From positions 186,001 to 250,000 of the forward strand of contig QQUA01000023.1 of NCBI GenBank assembly GCA_008501825.1: a DNA stretch of 64,000 nt, given 5' to 3'. Both the position numbers and the translations under genes were made by a program. How positions within the stretch are numbered: the first letter of the stretch is position 1; each line of letters begins with the position of its first letter. Source of the DNA: Planctomycetota bacterium. Its GTDB lineage: Bacteria > Planctomycetota > UBA1135. The notes below the pieces were generated by a model that worked only from the letters and a program-made list of their open reading frames with translations, searched no databases and had not been told where the DNA came from. Of the stretch, positions 16,114 through 23,228 are shown one piece after another.

Positions 16114-16515
16114 ATGGATTTAAACCGCTGGTTTCGCCAAATACGGTCCATCGCTGTAGTCGGCTACTCCGCCAACCCCGAGCGTCCCAGCCATTGGATC
16201 GCTCTATATCTCGAGGACCAGGGCTTCCAGGTATTTCGGATCAATCCCAGCCTCGCCGATAGCCAAGACCCCAAGATTTACGCCGATTTGGAGAGCCTGC
16301 CGCAGCGCGTCGATTTGGTCGACGTGTTCCGGGCTCCGGCCCACGTTCCGGAAATCGCCCGGGCGGCGATTCGTCACCAGGCCAAGTTGCTTTGGCTTCA
16401 ACCCGGCGCGGAAAGCCCGGAGGCGGCTTCCCTCGCCGAGGCCGCCGGCCTGACGGTGATTTCCGGTCGTTGCCTGTACGCCCTGCACCGCCAATGGCGC
16501 AGGGCGAAAGCCTGA
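16114..16515 (+). CDS. CoA-binding domain protein (YccU-like)
   Basis: A 133-residue Rossmann-fold protein of the small CoA-binding group. It opens with IRSIAVVGYSANPERPSHWIALYLEDQGF, which fits the glycine loop and second helix of the CoA-binding domain of succinyl-CoA synthetase alpha. It continues with FRINPS, VDLVDVFRAPAHVPEI and LWLQPGAES and ends at ISGRCLYALHRQW. The final Cys in GRCLY is typical of YccU-type proteins. The biochemical role of these stand-alone domains is unknown. Convergent with mqnD, whose stop lies 4 bases further on. Confidence 0.85.
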   Translation: MDLNRWFRQIRSIAVVGYSANPERPSHWIALYLEDQGFQVFRINPSLADSQDPKIYADLESLPQRVDLVDVFRAPAHVPEIARAAIRHQAKLLWLQPGAESPEAASLAEAAGLTVISGRCLYALHRQWRRAKA

Positions 16516-16518
16516 ACC

Positions 16519-17370
16519 TCAGCGAACGAATTCGACCTGGGGCGGCTCAGGGATCAAACCCGCCTTCCAAGCCCGATCCAGGAACATGCGAACCGATTCG
16601 CGACCGTCGTCGCCGTAATCCAAGGTCCGATCGTTTACGTACATACCGATGAACTCATCGGCCAGGGCCAAATCCAGTCCGCGGCCGAATTGGAGAGCAT
16701 AGGCGACGGCTTCTTCCCGATGCTCCAGGCCGAACCGGATCGAATCCTGCAGCAACTGGGAAATCCTAGGAATCCAAGGGCCGAGATCCCGGCGGATCGT
16801 GTTGCCGCCCAAGGGCAGGGGCAGGCCGCCGGTCTCCTCTCCCCACCATTGACCGAGATCCTTCAGCAGCACCAGGCCGAGTTGTTGGAAGGTCAATTGC
16901 CCTTCATGGATCAAGACTCCAGCGTCGAATTCACCCTTGGCCACCGCTTCGGGAATTTGATCGAACTCGACCACCTGGTAGTCATAAGGCCCCAAACAGA
17001 GCTGGGCCGCCAAGTGGGCGCTGGTCCATTCGCCGGGGATGGCCAGCCGTTTTCCCTTGCCTTTGGCCAGCTCTTCCAGCTTCATTTCGCTACGAGCCAC
17101 GATGCGGGGGCCATAGCCCTCCCCCATGGAAGCCCCATGATTCAGGAGCTTGTAGCGCTCGCTGACGTAAGCATAGGCGTGGATGGAAACCGCGGTGATT
17201 TCGTACTCTCCACGCAAAGCTCGCCGATTCAAAGTTTCGATGTCTTCAAGCTTGTGCTCGAAGCGCAACTCCCCGGTATCCAATTTATTGGCCGCCAAAG
17301 CATAGTGCATGAAGGCGTCATCTGGATCGGGACTGTGGCCCAAGTACAGGGTTCGGGTGGCGGCTTCCAT
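16519..17370 (-). CDS. mqnD: 1,4-dihydroxy-6-naphthoate synthase MqnD (futalosine menaquinone pathway)
   Basis: MqnD releases 1,4-dihydroxy-6-naphthoate from cyclic dehypoxanthinyl futalosine. The 283-residue protein has a periplasmic-binding-protein fold without a signal peptide. Family motifs: LGHSPDPDDAFMHYAL at the N-terminus, DIETLNRRALRGEYEITAVS, HAYAYVSERYKLLNHGASMGEGYGP, and VLIHEGQLTFQ (the active-site His region). MqnA, B and C are not in the window. Presence of MqnD implies low-potential menaquinone respiration made by the alternative route. Start ATG at 17370. Confidence 0.93.
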   Translation of the reverse strand: MEAATRTLYLGHSPDPDDAFMHYALAANKLDTGELRFEHKLEDIETLNRRALRGEYEITAVSIHAYAYVSERYKLLNHGASMGEGYGPRIVARSEMKLEELAKGKGKRLAIPGEWTSAHLAAQLCLGPYDYQVVEFDQIPEAVAKGEFDAGVLIHEGQLTFQQLGLVLLKDLGQWWGEETGGLPLPLGGNTIRRDLGPWIPRISQLLQDSIRFGLEHREEAVAYALQFGRGLDLALADEFIGMYVNDRTLDYGDDGRESVRMFLDRAWKAGLIPEPPQVEFVR

Positions 17371-17479
17371 CAGGTTGGTCTAGGTCAAACGAGCCCAAAA
17401 GCATAGCCGAAACTGCCGCGGATCCCACTATCCTGGGCCGCCCACTTTCACTTCGAAGTCCTGCTGCACCTGCTTCCAC

Positions 17480-18319
17480 ATGAGTCAAGCGAAATCCGAC
17501 CCCCGCCAAGACATGCTGCCCTGCCGCCTAGCCGGCATGGAAGCCCTGGCCGGAGCCGAACAACTGGCGCTCTTTACCGTCGAACCCGCCAGCGGCGAAC
17601 CGATCCCCCCGTTCCAGGCCGGGCAGTACACCACCGTGGCCTTCGAGCAAGGCTCGGACGTGGCCATGCGCTACTACTCCATCGCCTCAGGACCGGAACA
17701 AGCCCAAAGCTGGCAATTTTTCATACGCAAACCGGACAAGCCGGGAGCCACCGGGGAGCTCTTCGACATGGAGCCCGGAAGCCCCTTGTGGGTCGGCCAG
17801 GCCGGCGGCGCTTTCACTCTGGAGCGCAGTTCGCTCCCGCACCGGGTTTTCGTGGCCAATGGCACCGGCTTGGCCCCTTTCCTGTCGATGTCGCGGCACC
17901 TTCGGGCACAAGCTGAACAAGGGAGCGTTGCGTCTGGAAAACTGACCCTGCTGCACGGCGTTTGCCGCCCCCAGGATTTGGCTTGTCGCAGTGAATTGGA
18001 GGCCATTGCCGACAACTCGAAACTGGACTTCCTCTACTTGCCTTGCATCAGTCGCCCTCAAGAAGAGGATGTCGATTCAAGCTTCAGTCATGGCAGGGTG
18101 GAAGAAGTACTCATGCACCTTTTGAATTTGCCCGGGTGCGGGGATTCCCGGCCGGTGAAGTTGGCTGCCAATCATTCTTTGGACACCTTGCGGCAAAGGA
18201 TGCCGGCTGGCGAAACCGCTTTGTTTTTGTGCGGCGCTACCGACATGGTGAAAGCTGTGGTTGCTCAGGTGGAAAGCAGTCCTTGGGGTGACGGTTTGGT
18301 TTACGAAAAGTATTGGTAA
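17480..18319 (+). CDS. Ferredoxin/flavodoxin-NADP+ reductase
   Basis: A 279-residue FAD enzyme moving electrons between NADP(H) and ferredoxin or flavodoxin. Motifs: AGQYTTVAF and MRYYSIAS (FAD-binding RxYS), GGAFTL, FVANGTGLAPFLSM (pyridine-nucleotide loop) and FLCGATDMV. The C-terminus ends in YEKYW, where the terminal aromatic residue stacks on the flavin in Fpr-type enzymes. The start ATG has no clear ribosome site. Its stop lies 2 bases before the left end of the insertion sequence, so the element sits directly behind the gene without breaking it. Confidence 0.88.
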   Translation: MSQAKSDPRQDMLPCRLAGMEALAGAEQLALFTVEPASGEPIPPFQAGQYTTVAFEQGSDVAMRYYSIASGPEQAQSWQFFIRKPDKPGATGELFDMEPGSPLWVGQAGGAFTLERSSLPHRVFVANGTGLAPFLSMSRHLRAQAEQGSVASGKLTLLHGVCRPQDLACRSELEAIADNSKLDFLYLPCISRPQEEDVDSSFSHGRVEEVLMHLLNLPGCGDSRPVKLAANHSLDTLRQRMPAGETALFLCGATDMVKAVVAQVESSPWGDGLVYEKYW

Positions 18320-18321
18320 CC

Positions 18322-19458
18322 GAAACTGGCCCAGAGTATTGGAGGTTTAAGGCCTAAAAAATCCTCCAAGTAAAGACCTCTTCAGCCGTTAGCGGCTTGC
18401 TACAGACTCCGGCGATCTGGGCCGGAGTCGGCACCTTCGGCTTCACCGTTACCGGCCGCACGTAATTGCGCCATATCAACCACACCCAAAGGTGCCGGCG
18501 CAGCCAAGCGCACTGCTTCGACACCCCCCAATTGCGCCGCACCAGACGCGAGATCGAATCCCGCATCTGCGCCAGAGTGTGGTTGATCGGAAACAGCAAA
18601 TTGCGGTTGTCGCGGCGGGTCTTCGACGACTCCCGCCGCCAGCGATACGGCCGCTCGCCCTCGAACACTTTGGCCAGGACCGAGCCGTAGAGCTGCTTGC
18701 GGTCCGACTGCAACTCCAGGGCTACCTCCGGCGGCAGCGCCCGCTGCAGGATCTCGAAGCAGCGGGTCACCAGCTTGCGGGATTCGGAGCGCCGCTTGCC
18801 GAACAACTTCTCCCGAGCTTGCTTCTTTTGCCGATATTTCGGCGTCAGCTTGCCGCGACAAGGCAAGGTGCCGGCGTCGAGATGGACCACGAAGTAGTTT
18901 CGCCGATGGATCAAAACCGGCACGGTCAAGGGCTGTAAACGCCGATCGGACTCGAAAGTCTCCAGTTCGTCCAATTGGAAAGGCCCATGAAAGCCGGCCC
19001 CTGCCGGTTGCCGAAGCTTGTCGGTGTGGAAGGCTTCGGCGTGGACGCCAAGTAGATGCAAGCGGTGGGCGATGGTCTTTCGATCCACCTTCAGTTTGCG
19101 GCCGCTTTGGCGCAGCGTGACCTTGCTGACGTTTTCCCAAAACACTTTCAGATGCAGATCGGGATAGCGCAGGCGATAATCGAGTCGAAAGGTCTGGGTG
19201 GAAAAGGAGCGCTTGCAAACCAGGCACAAAAAGCGCTGCACCTTGGGCTGGTGGCGGGTCCGGAAGAAGCCGCGGCGTTGGATGTGCGGGCCGGCGTCGC
19301 CGCGCTGACTAGGGCACCGGGGCCAGGGGCAATGAGAGGGCTGAAAAGCGGTCATGAGGCGCACCGAAAAAACTGCAGGTACGCCTGGAAGACGGCTAGA
19401 TCGGCTCGAGGTTACGCCGATTTTTTCCGCTTAACCTCCAATACTCTGGGCCAGTTTC
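18322..19458. mobile_element. Insertion sequence with 26-bp perfect terminal inverted repeats
   Basis: The arms at 18322-18347 and 19433-19458 are identical over 26 bases as inverted repeats, both ending outward in GAAACTGGCCCAGAGTATTG. The 1137-bp element encodes a single transposase on the minus strand. I see no target-site duplication: the left flank is GGTAACC and the right flank a run of seven A. The right end abuts the U-tract of the kinase terminator. Intact ends and an open transposase frame suggest a fairly recent insertion. Confidence 0.92.
18354..19355 (-). CDS. Transposase with N-terminal zinc finger, IS1-like DDE type
   Basis: About 333 residues. The N-terminus is a Cys-rich finger (CPWPRC ... 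CLVCKRSFS), typical of IS1-related and IS1595-type transposases. It is followed by a helical DNA-binding region (RQSGRKLKVDRKTIAHRL). Candidate catalytic acids are in FQLDELETFESD and LQSDRKQLY. The C-terminal helix block NRNLLFPINHTLAQMRDSISRLV resembles the IS1 C-terminal region, but the usual Glu position reads Asn, so the third acid is unclear. The protein is strongly basic. ATG at 19355 is preferred; a GTG at 19364 is possible. The 3' end reaches almost into the left terminal repeat. The exact IS family is uncertain. Confidence 0.8.
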   Translation of the reverse strand: MTAFQPSHCPWPRCPSQRGDAGPHIQRRGFFRTRHQPKVQRFLCLVCKRSFSTQTFRLDYRLRYPDLHLKVFWENVSKVTLRQSGRKLKVDRKTIAHRLHLLGVHAEAFHTDKLRQPAGAGFHGPFQLDELETFESDRRLQPLTVPVLIHRRNYFVVHLDAGTLPCRGKLTPKYRQKKQAREKLFGKRRSESRKLVTRCFEILQRALPPEVALELQSDRKQLYGSVLAKVFEGERPYRWRRESSKTRRDNRNLLFPINHTLAQMRDSISRLVRRNWGVSKQCAWLRRHLWVWLIWRNYVRPVTVKPKVPTPAQIAGVCSKPLTAEEVFTWRIF

Positions 19459-19491
19459 AAAAAAAGGGGCAGACTCTTTCGAGCCCGCCCC
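19459..19491 (-). terminator. Rho-independent terminator of the protein kinase gene
   Basis: On the minus strand: GGGGC, then a G, GGCTC, GAAA tetraloop, GAGTC, then T and GCCCC. This gives an 11-bp stem with two G-U pairs, followed by seven T. It lies 69 bases after the kinase stop. The insertion sequence begins at the next base after the T run. Confidence 0.85.
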
Positions 19492-19559
19492 AAAAGGCTG
19501 GAAGAAAAAGAAAGACGGAAGTCAGAAAAATCCAGTCATTCCATAGAGACGCGGGAGGA

Positions 19560-20498
19560 TCACCGGCGCAACAAGAAGTTCTCCAAGTCCAGGCGAAGCT
19601 CCTGCAACCCGTAAGCCTCGTCGCACAGCGCCAAGAAGATGGCGCGCTCAATCTCCCGCGGCGTTCGCGTGTTGACTTCGCGGGGGCGAGGATAGGAAAG
19701 AAAGAAACTCAAACTCAAACTGCGTTGCTCCGGATCCACACGTTGGGAATCCAACCCAGCAAGGGCCCAGGGAGTATCGGCGAAGGGAACGCCTCCGCAC
19801 AACAACTCGTACAGCATGATGGCCAAAGCTTGGGCATCCCCCTTGGCATCATGACGCAAGAAAGGATTGTATTGAGGAGTGGCAACGATTTGATCTTCAC
19901 GCTCGGTAGCGGGAACGGGATCCAAAAGCGTGATTTCTTCTTCCAATCCAACGAAGATGTTTTCCGGTTTTAAATCGCCGTGGCAAATCCACAAACCCGA
20001 ATCCAACCGGAATTCGATGATGCGCAGGACTTCCACCAACCAACTAAGTTTGATGCCCTCCTGGCGCCGGACTCGTGCGCGCAAATTTTCTCCGCGAAGA
20101 TAGTCCAGCACCAAAACCGGGCGCTGGTTTTTCTCCACGACTTCGCGCAAACCGACCACACCCTTGCCTTGGCCGACCAGCAAGATTTCGGCTTCGGCCA
20201 AAAGCATGCGGTCGATTTCCGAGGCATCCAAGATTTCCGCTCTGGGACCGGAAACCGGATCCATGAAGAAAGCTTCCGCCGGAGCTTCGTCCCGGTTAAT
20301 GCCTCCCGGCATCGGGCTCTTGCGCAACCGGGAAAACCGCTTGAGCTGACGACCACCGCCACTGTCGTCACCAAACTTCAGGGCTACCGGCCGGCCGAGG
20401 GAATCCTCGGCTCGGAAAACCTGGGCGAAAGCCCCTCGCCCGATAAATCGGGTGACCGTGTAGGGTCCGACGTCCTGACCGGTTGCGATTTCCAGCAT
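19560..20498 (-). CDS. Serine/threonine protein kinase with altered catalytic motifs
   Basis: A 312-residue soluble kinase-fold protein with no membrane segment or sensor domain. Visible: glycine loop IGRGAFAQV (19-27), VAL-K41, an insert of about 50 residues before helix C (Glu in AEAEILL), the hinge, then CHGDLKPENIFV, where HRD is replaced by HGD (H173, D175, N180). The DFG motif is replaced by LDP (D193). Key Lys, Asp and Asn residues are kept, so activity is possible. HGD kinases lack the arginine that couples activation-loop phosphorylation to activity, so this one is probably not switched that way. Divergent from the aminopeptidase gene; GGGAGAGG precedes the ATG. Confidence 0.82.
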   Translation of the reverse strand: MLEIATGQDVGPYTVTRFIGRGAFAQVFRAEDSLGRPVALKFGDDSGGGRQLKRFSRLRKSPMPGGINRDEAPAEAFFMDPVSGPRAEILDASEIDRMLLAEAEILLVGQGKGVVGLREVVEKNQRPVLVLDYLRGENLRARVRRQEGIKLSWLVEVLRIIEFRLDSGLWICHGDLKPENIFVGLEEEITLLDPVPATEREDQIVATPQYNPFLRHDAKGDAQALAIMLYELLCGGVPFADTPWALAGLDSQRVDPEQRSLSLSFFLSYPRPREVNTRTPREIERAIFLALCDEAYGLQELRLDLENFLLRR

Positions 20499-20591
20499 CC
20501 TCTCCCGCCTGTCGCGAAGCCAACCTCCTTTTCGGCCAAAAAGGGGAGTAGCCTGAAAGGGGATACGAGAAAAGCTGCGGGCGGCGGCTTA

Positions 20592-20597
20592 TACAAT
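20592..20597 (+). promoter_or_regulatory. Putative -10 box of the aminopeptidase gene
   Basis: TACAAT within CTTATACAATTCG, 25 bases before the ATG at 20623, in the 124-base region shared with the divergent kinase gene. Confidence 0.4.
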
Positions 20598-20622
20598 TCG
20601 TCCTGGACTGCATTTCCCCACC

Positions 20623-21555
20623 ATGCCCGCCGCCGTTCGCCCTGCTCTGGAACCGGAAGCCGCTTCAAAATTTCGTGAAGCGGGACGCATCGCCGGTGCT
20701 GCCCGGCGCTTAGGTATCTCCATGATTCGCCCGGAGGTCCGCCTCCGCGACGTCTTGGAAACCGTAGAAAGTTTTATCCGCGACCACGGAGCCGGGCCGG
20801 CCTTCCCCGCCCAAACCAGCCGCAACCAGGTCGCCGCCCACTACTGTTCTCCACCCGGAGACGAAACCCGCTACCAGGAAGGGGATGTAGTCAAACTCGA
20901 CATCGGCGTGGAAGTCGACGGTTACGTCGCCGACAACGCCGAGTCGGTTTATCTGGGCGATTTGCCGAGATACCAGAATCTGGTCGCCGCCTCCCGAGCC
21001 GCCCTTGATGCTGCAGTGGCCGTGGCCGAACCGGGAGTCTCGGTTCAGGCTCTCTCCGCGGTCATGGAACAGGCCATTACCTCCATGGGATTTCGGCCAG
21101 TTTCCAATCTGACCGGGCATGGACTGGCCCGCTGGCAGGTCCACACCGCTCCCCAAATTCCTGCGGTTCCCGACCGGTATTGCCGCGAGATTTTGGAGCC
21201 GGGCATGGTCATCGCCATTGAACCGTTTGCGACCACCGGCCGAGGCCCGGTGTACGAGCAGGGCCGGGCTGAAGTCTTCATGATCCGCAAGCGGCCTCGC
21301 AAGATGAAAGGCTTGGATCCGGAGGCCTGGCAAGTGATCGATGCCATGAACGGTCTGCCGTTCGCCCGCCGCAGTTTCCCGCAGTCCCTTTCCCCGGCAG
21401 CAGTGGAAAGTACTTTGGCCCGCCTGCTCCGGACCGGTTGCCTGATTCCCTTTCCGCCCTTGGTCGATTCGGATTCCGCGGTACGCATATCCCAGGCCGA
21501 ACACTCCTTGATCATCACCGATTCCGGCATCGAAGTGATCACCGATTTGACCTAA
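20623..21555 (+). CDS. map: Methionine aminopeptidase, type II (archaeal/eukaryotic type)
   Basis: Removes the initiator Met from new proteins. The 310-residue protein has all pita-bread metal ligands: D93 (KLDIGVEVDG), D104 (VADNAES), H166 (NLTGHGL), E200 (IAIEPFAT) and E293 (QAEHS), plus catalytic H73. Between E200 and E293 it carries the helical insertion that defines type II enzymes of archaea and eukaryotes; bacterial MetAPs are normally type I without it. The E-to-E spacing of 93 equals that of the Pyrococcus enzyme as I recall it (E187, E280). No type I map is seen in the window. Probably acquired by transfer or an old alternative of the lineage. Confidence 0.9.
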   Translation: MPAAVRPALEPEAASKFREAGRIAGAARRLGISMIRPEVRLRDVLETVESFIRDHGAGPAFPAQTSRNQVAAHYCSPPGDETRYQEGDVVKLDIGVEVDGYVADNAESVYLGDLPRYQNLVAASRAALDAAVAVAEPGVSVQALSAVMEQAITSMGFRPVSNLTGHGLARWQVHTAPQIPAVPDRYCREILEPGMVIAIEPFATTGRGPVYEQGRAEVFMIRKRPRKMKGLDPEAWQVIDAMNGLPFARRSFPQSLSPAAVESTLARLLRTGCLIPFPPLVDSDSAVRISQAEHSLIITDSGIEVITDLT

Positions 21556-21607
21556 GCCGGCCGATTCCAGATGGAATATCTTTCCGTGATGCTGTGGGCA
21601 ACGAAGG

Positions 21608-21916
21608 CTAGCTCGTAGCTTCCCCTTCCACCGCGTCGATCTTGTCTTGAATGCCTTGGGCTTTATCGGTCCGGGAGCCGAGGCGAATGGTGGTATGAAC
21701 TCGAGCGGCTCCGCGTTGATGCAAGGTCTCGTGAACCCGCTTTAATGCCGCCATCACCAGGTCGAAGTCTCCTTCGATGTTGGTTCCGAAACCGTGCAGC
21801 ATTACCGGGCATCCGGTTTCCGCCAAGATCTGGTGAGCGACGGCCACTTCCTGGCGCACGCTGACCTTTCCGGTAAAGGGCACCACGCAAATGTCGGCGA
21901 TGACTTTCATACCCAT
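21608..21916 (-). CDS. YkoF/MTH1187-family thiamine-binding protein
   Basis: A 102-residue protein of the MTH1187 (DUF77) family, small ferredoxin-like folds that bind thiamine or its hydroxymethylpyrimidine. It begins MKVIADICVVPF and holds the family signature VMLHGFGTNIEGDFDLVMAALKRVHETLHQRGAARVHTTIRLGSR. Two starts exist: ATG 21916 (MGMKV) and 21910. The first is preceded by TATAGC ending exactly 6 bases upstream and lacks a Shine-Dalgarno. A longer open frame upstream is proline-rich and not part of the family. It lies behind leucine dehydrogenase on the same strand. Confidence 0.85.
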   Translation of the reverse strand: MGMKVIADICVVPFTGKVSVRQEVAVAHQILAETGCPVMLHGFGTNIEGDFDLVMAALKRVHETLHQRGAARVHTTIRLGSRTDKAQGIQDKIDAVEGEATS

Positions 21917-21922
21917 GAATAA

Positions 21923-21928
21923 GCTATA
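21923..21928 (-). promoter_or_regulatory. Putative -10 element giving a leaderless YkoF-like transcript
   Basis: On the minus strand TATAGC ends 6 bases before the ATG at 21916. This is the weakest hexamer of the group but has the same spacing. Confidence 0.35.
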
Positions 21929-22013
21929 GCCCGGCGATCCTCCAAGAGAGGAAAGGGCGGGGGCCGGAAATCTTGAAAGAATTCCCGGCCCCGAAGCAAA
22001 ACCGAATCGGCGA

Positions 22014-23069
22014 TTAGCTGGTTTGAGCCTGGGCGGCGCGGGCCTGCTCCAAGCGCCAGTCTCCGAAACGATCGGCGGCGGTGGCGGTGGAGACGTTGTC
22101 TTCTTTGGCAATGCGGTAAATCGCTTTCAAGTTTTCGTAGATCTTCTCCATCATCGCCAAGGCCCGAGCCTCGTCGTAGGTGGTGTGATACTCGTTGTAC
22201 ACGTTGATCAAACCGCCGGCATTCACGACATAGTCAGGTGCATAAAGAATTCCCCGGTCCCGCAACATTTCGCCGTGCCGAGCTTCCAAAAGTTGATTGT
22301 TGGCGCACCCCACGACCGCTTTGCACTGCAACTTGGGAATGGTCTGATCGTTCAGGGAGCCCCCCAAAGCACTGGGGCAATACACGTCGCAATCCACGAA
22401 GCGAATTTCGTCCGGCGAAACCACGGTGCCGCCGGTTTCCTGGGCTAATTTTTCAGCCGACTCCTGACGGATGTCGGCCGTGATAATTCGCCCGCCTTCC
22501 TTCACCAGCATCTTGGCGAAAATGGAGCCGACGGAACCGGCGCCTTCAATGGCGAAGGTTTTGCCTTGGATATCTTCGCTGCCAAAGACTTCACCCAAAG
22601 TTGCCTTCAAGCCCAAGTAGCAGCCGTGAGCGGTATAGGGCGAAGGGTTTCCGGAACGATCTTTCAGTCCGGTGACGTGCTCGGTTTTCCGGGAGACGAC
22701 CTCAATGCTGTTGGGATTGGTGTTGACGTCCTCGGCGGTGATGTAGCGACCGCCGAAGCTGTCGACGAACTCTCCCATGGCCTCGAACAGGTCCTCCGAT
22801 TTCTCCTCCGGACGTGCCAGGATGACCGACTTGCCGCCACCGAGGTCCAGCCCGGCACATGCGGCTTTGTAGGTCATGCCCATGGCCAGCCTCAGGACGT
22901 CGGTAAGAGCCTCCTCTTCCGAAGCATAGGGCCATAATCGCATCCCGCCCAGGGCGGGTCCGAGAACGGTACTATGGACAGCGATGTAGGCATGCAAGCC
23001 TCGCTCGCGGTCAACAGCCTTTTTAACGCACTCGTACCCTTCAACAGGGATTTCCGTGATCTCCAGCAT
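22014..23069 (-). CDS. Leucine/branched-chain amino acid dehydrogenase
   Basis: NAD-dependent oxidative deamination of Leu, Ile and Val to 2-oxo acids, supplying branched-chain acyl-CoA primers or catabolism. The 351-residue protein shows LGPALGGMRLWPYAS, the catalytic-lysine loop CAGLDLGGGKSVI, the segment YITAEDVNT, the NAD loop AIEGAGSVGS, and CANNQLL and PDYVVNAGGLINV. Length fits leucine dehydrogenase (about 350-365). The ATG at 23069 is preceded by AAGAGGCG at good spacing. Which branched acid is preferred cannot be read. Confidence 0.92.
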   Translation of the reverse strand: MLEITEIPVEGYECVKKAVDRERGLHAYIAVHSTVLGPALGGMRLWPYASEEEALTDVLRLAMGMTYKAACAGLDLGGGKSVILARPEEKSEDLFEAMGEFVDSFGGRYITAEDVNTNPNSIEVVSRKTEHVTGLKDRSGNPSPYTAHGCYLGLKATLGEVFGSEDIQGKTFAIEGAGSVGSIFAKMLVKEGGRIITADIRQESAEKLAQETGGTVVSPDEIRFVDCDVYCPSALGGSLNDQTIPKLQCKAVVGCANNQLLEARHGEMLRDRGILYAPDYVVNAGGLINVYNEYHTTYDEARALAMMEKIYENLKAIYRIAKEDNVSTATAADRFGDWRLEQARAAQAQTS

Positions 23070-23228
23070 GAATCCTACGCCTCTTCCGTTTCGCCCCGGC
23101 GGGGAAAGCCGGTCGGTTATTATCGCCTCGCGGCGCCAAAGGCTCAAACTACCGGCCTTTAGGGAAATGCCTCAACGCGCCCAAGACCTTTAGCACTAAC
23201 CCCTTCCGAAATCCTCTCCAAGGCTTCC

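Noticed and set aside
15465..19364. Macro-domain protein, kinase and transposase as a possible defence island
   Set aside because: Genes are on different strands with housekeeping genes between them (mqnD, reductase); no toxin, NADase or ADP-ribosyltransferase is present.
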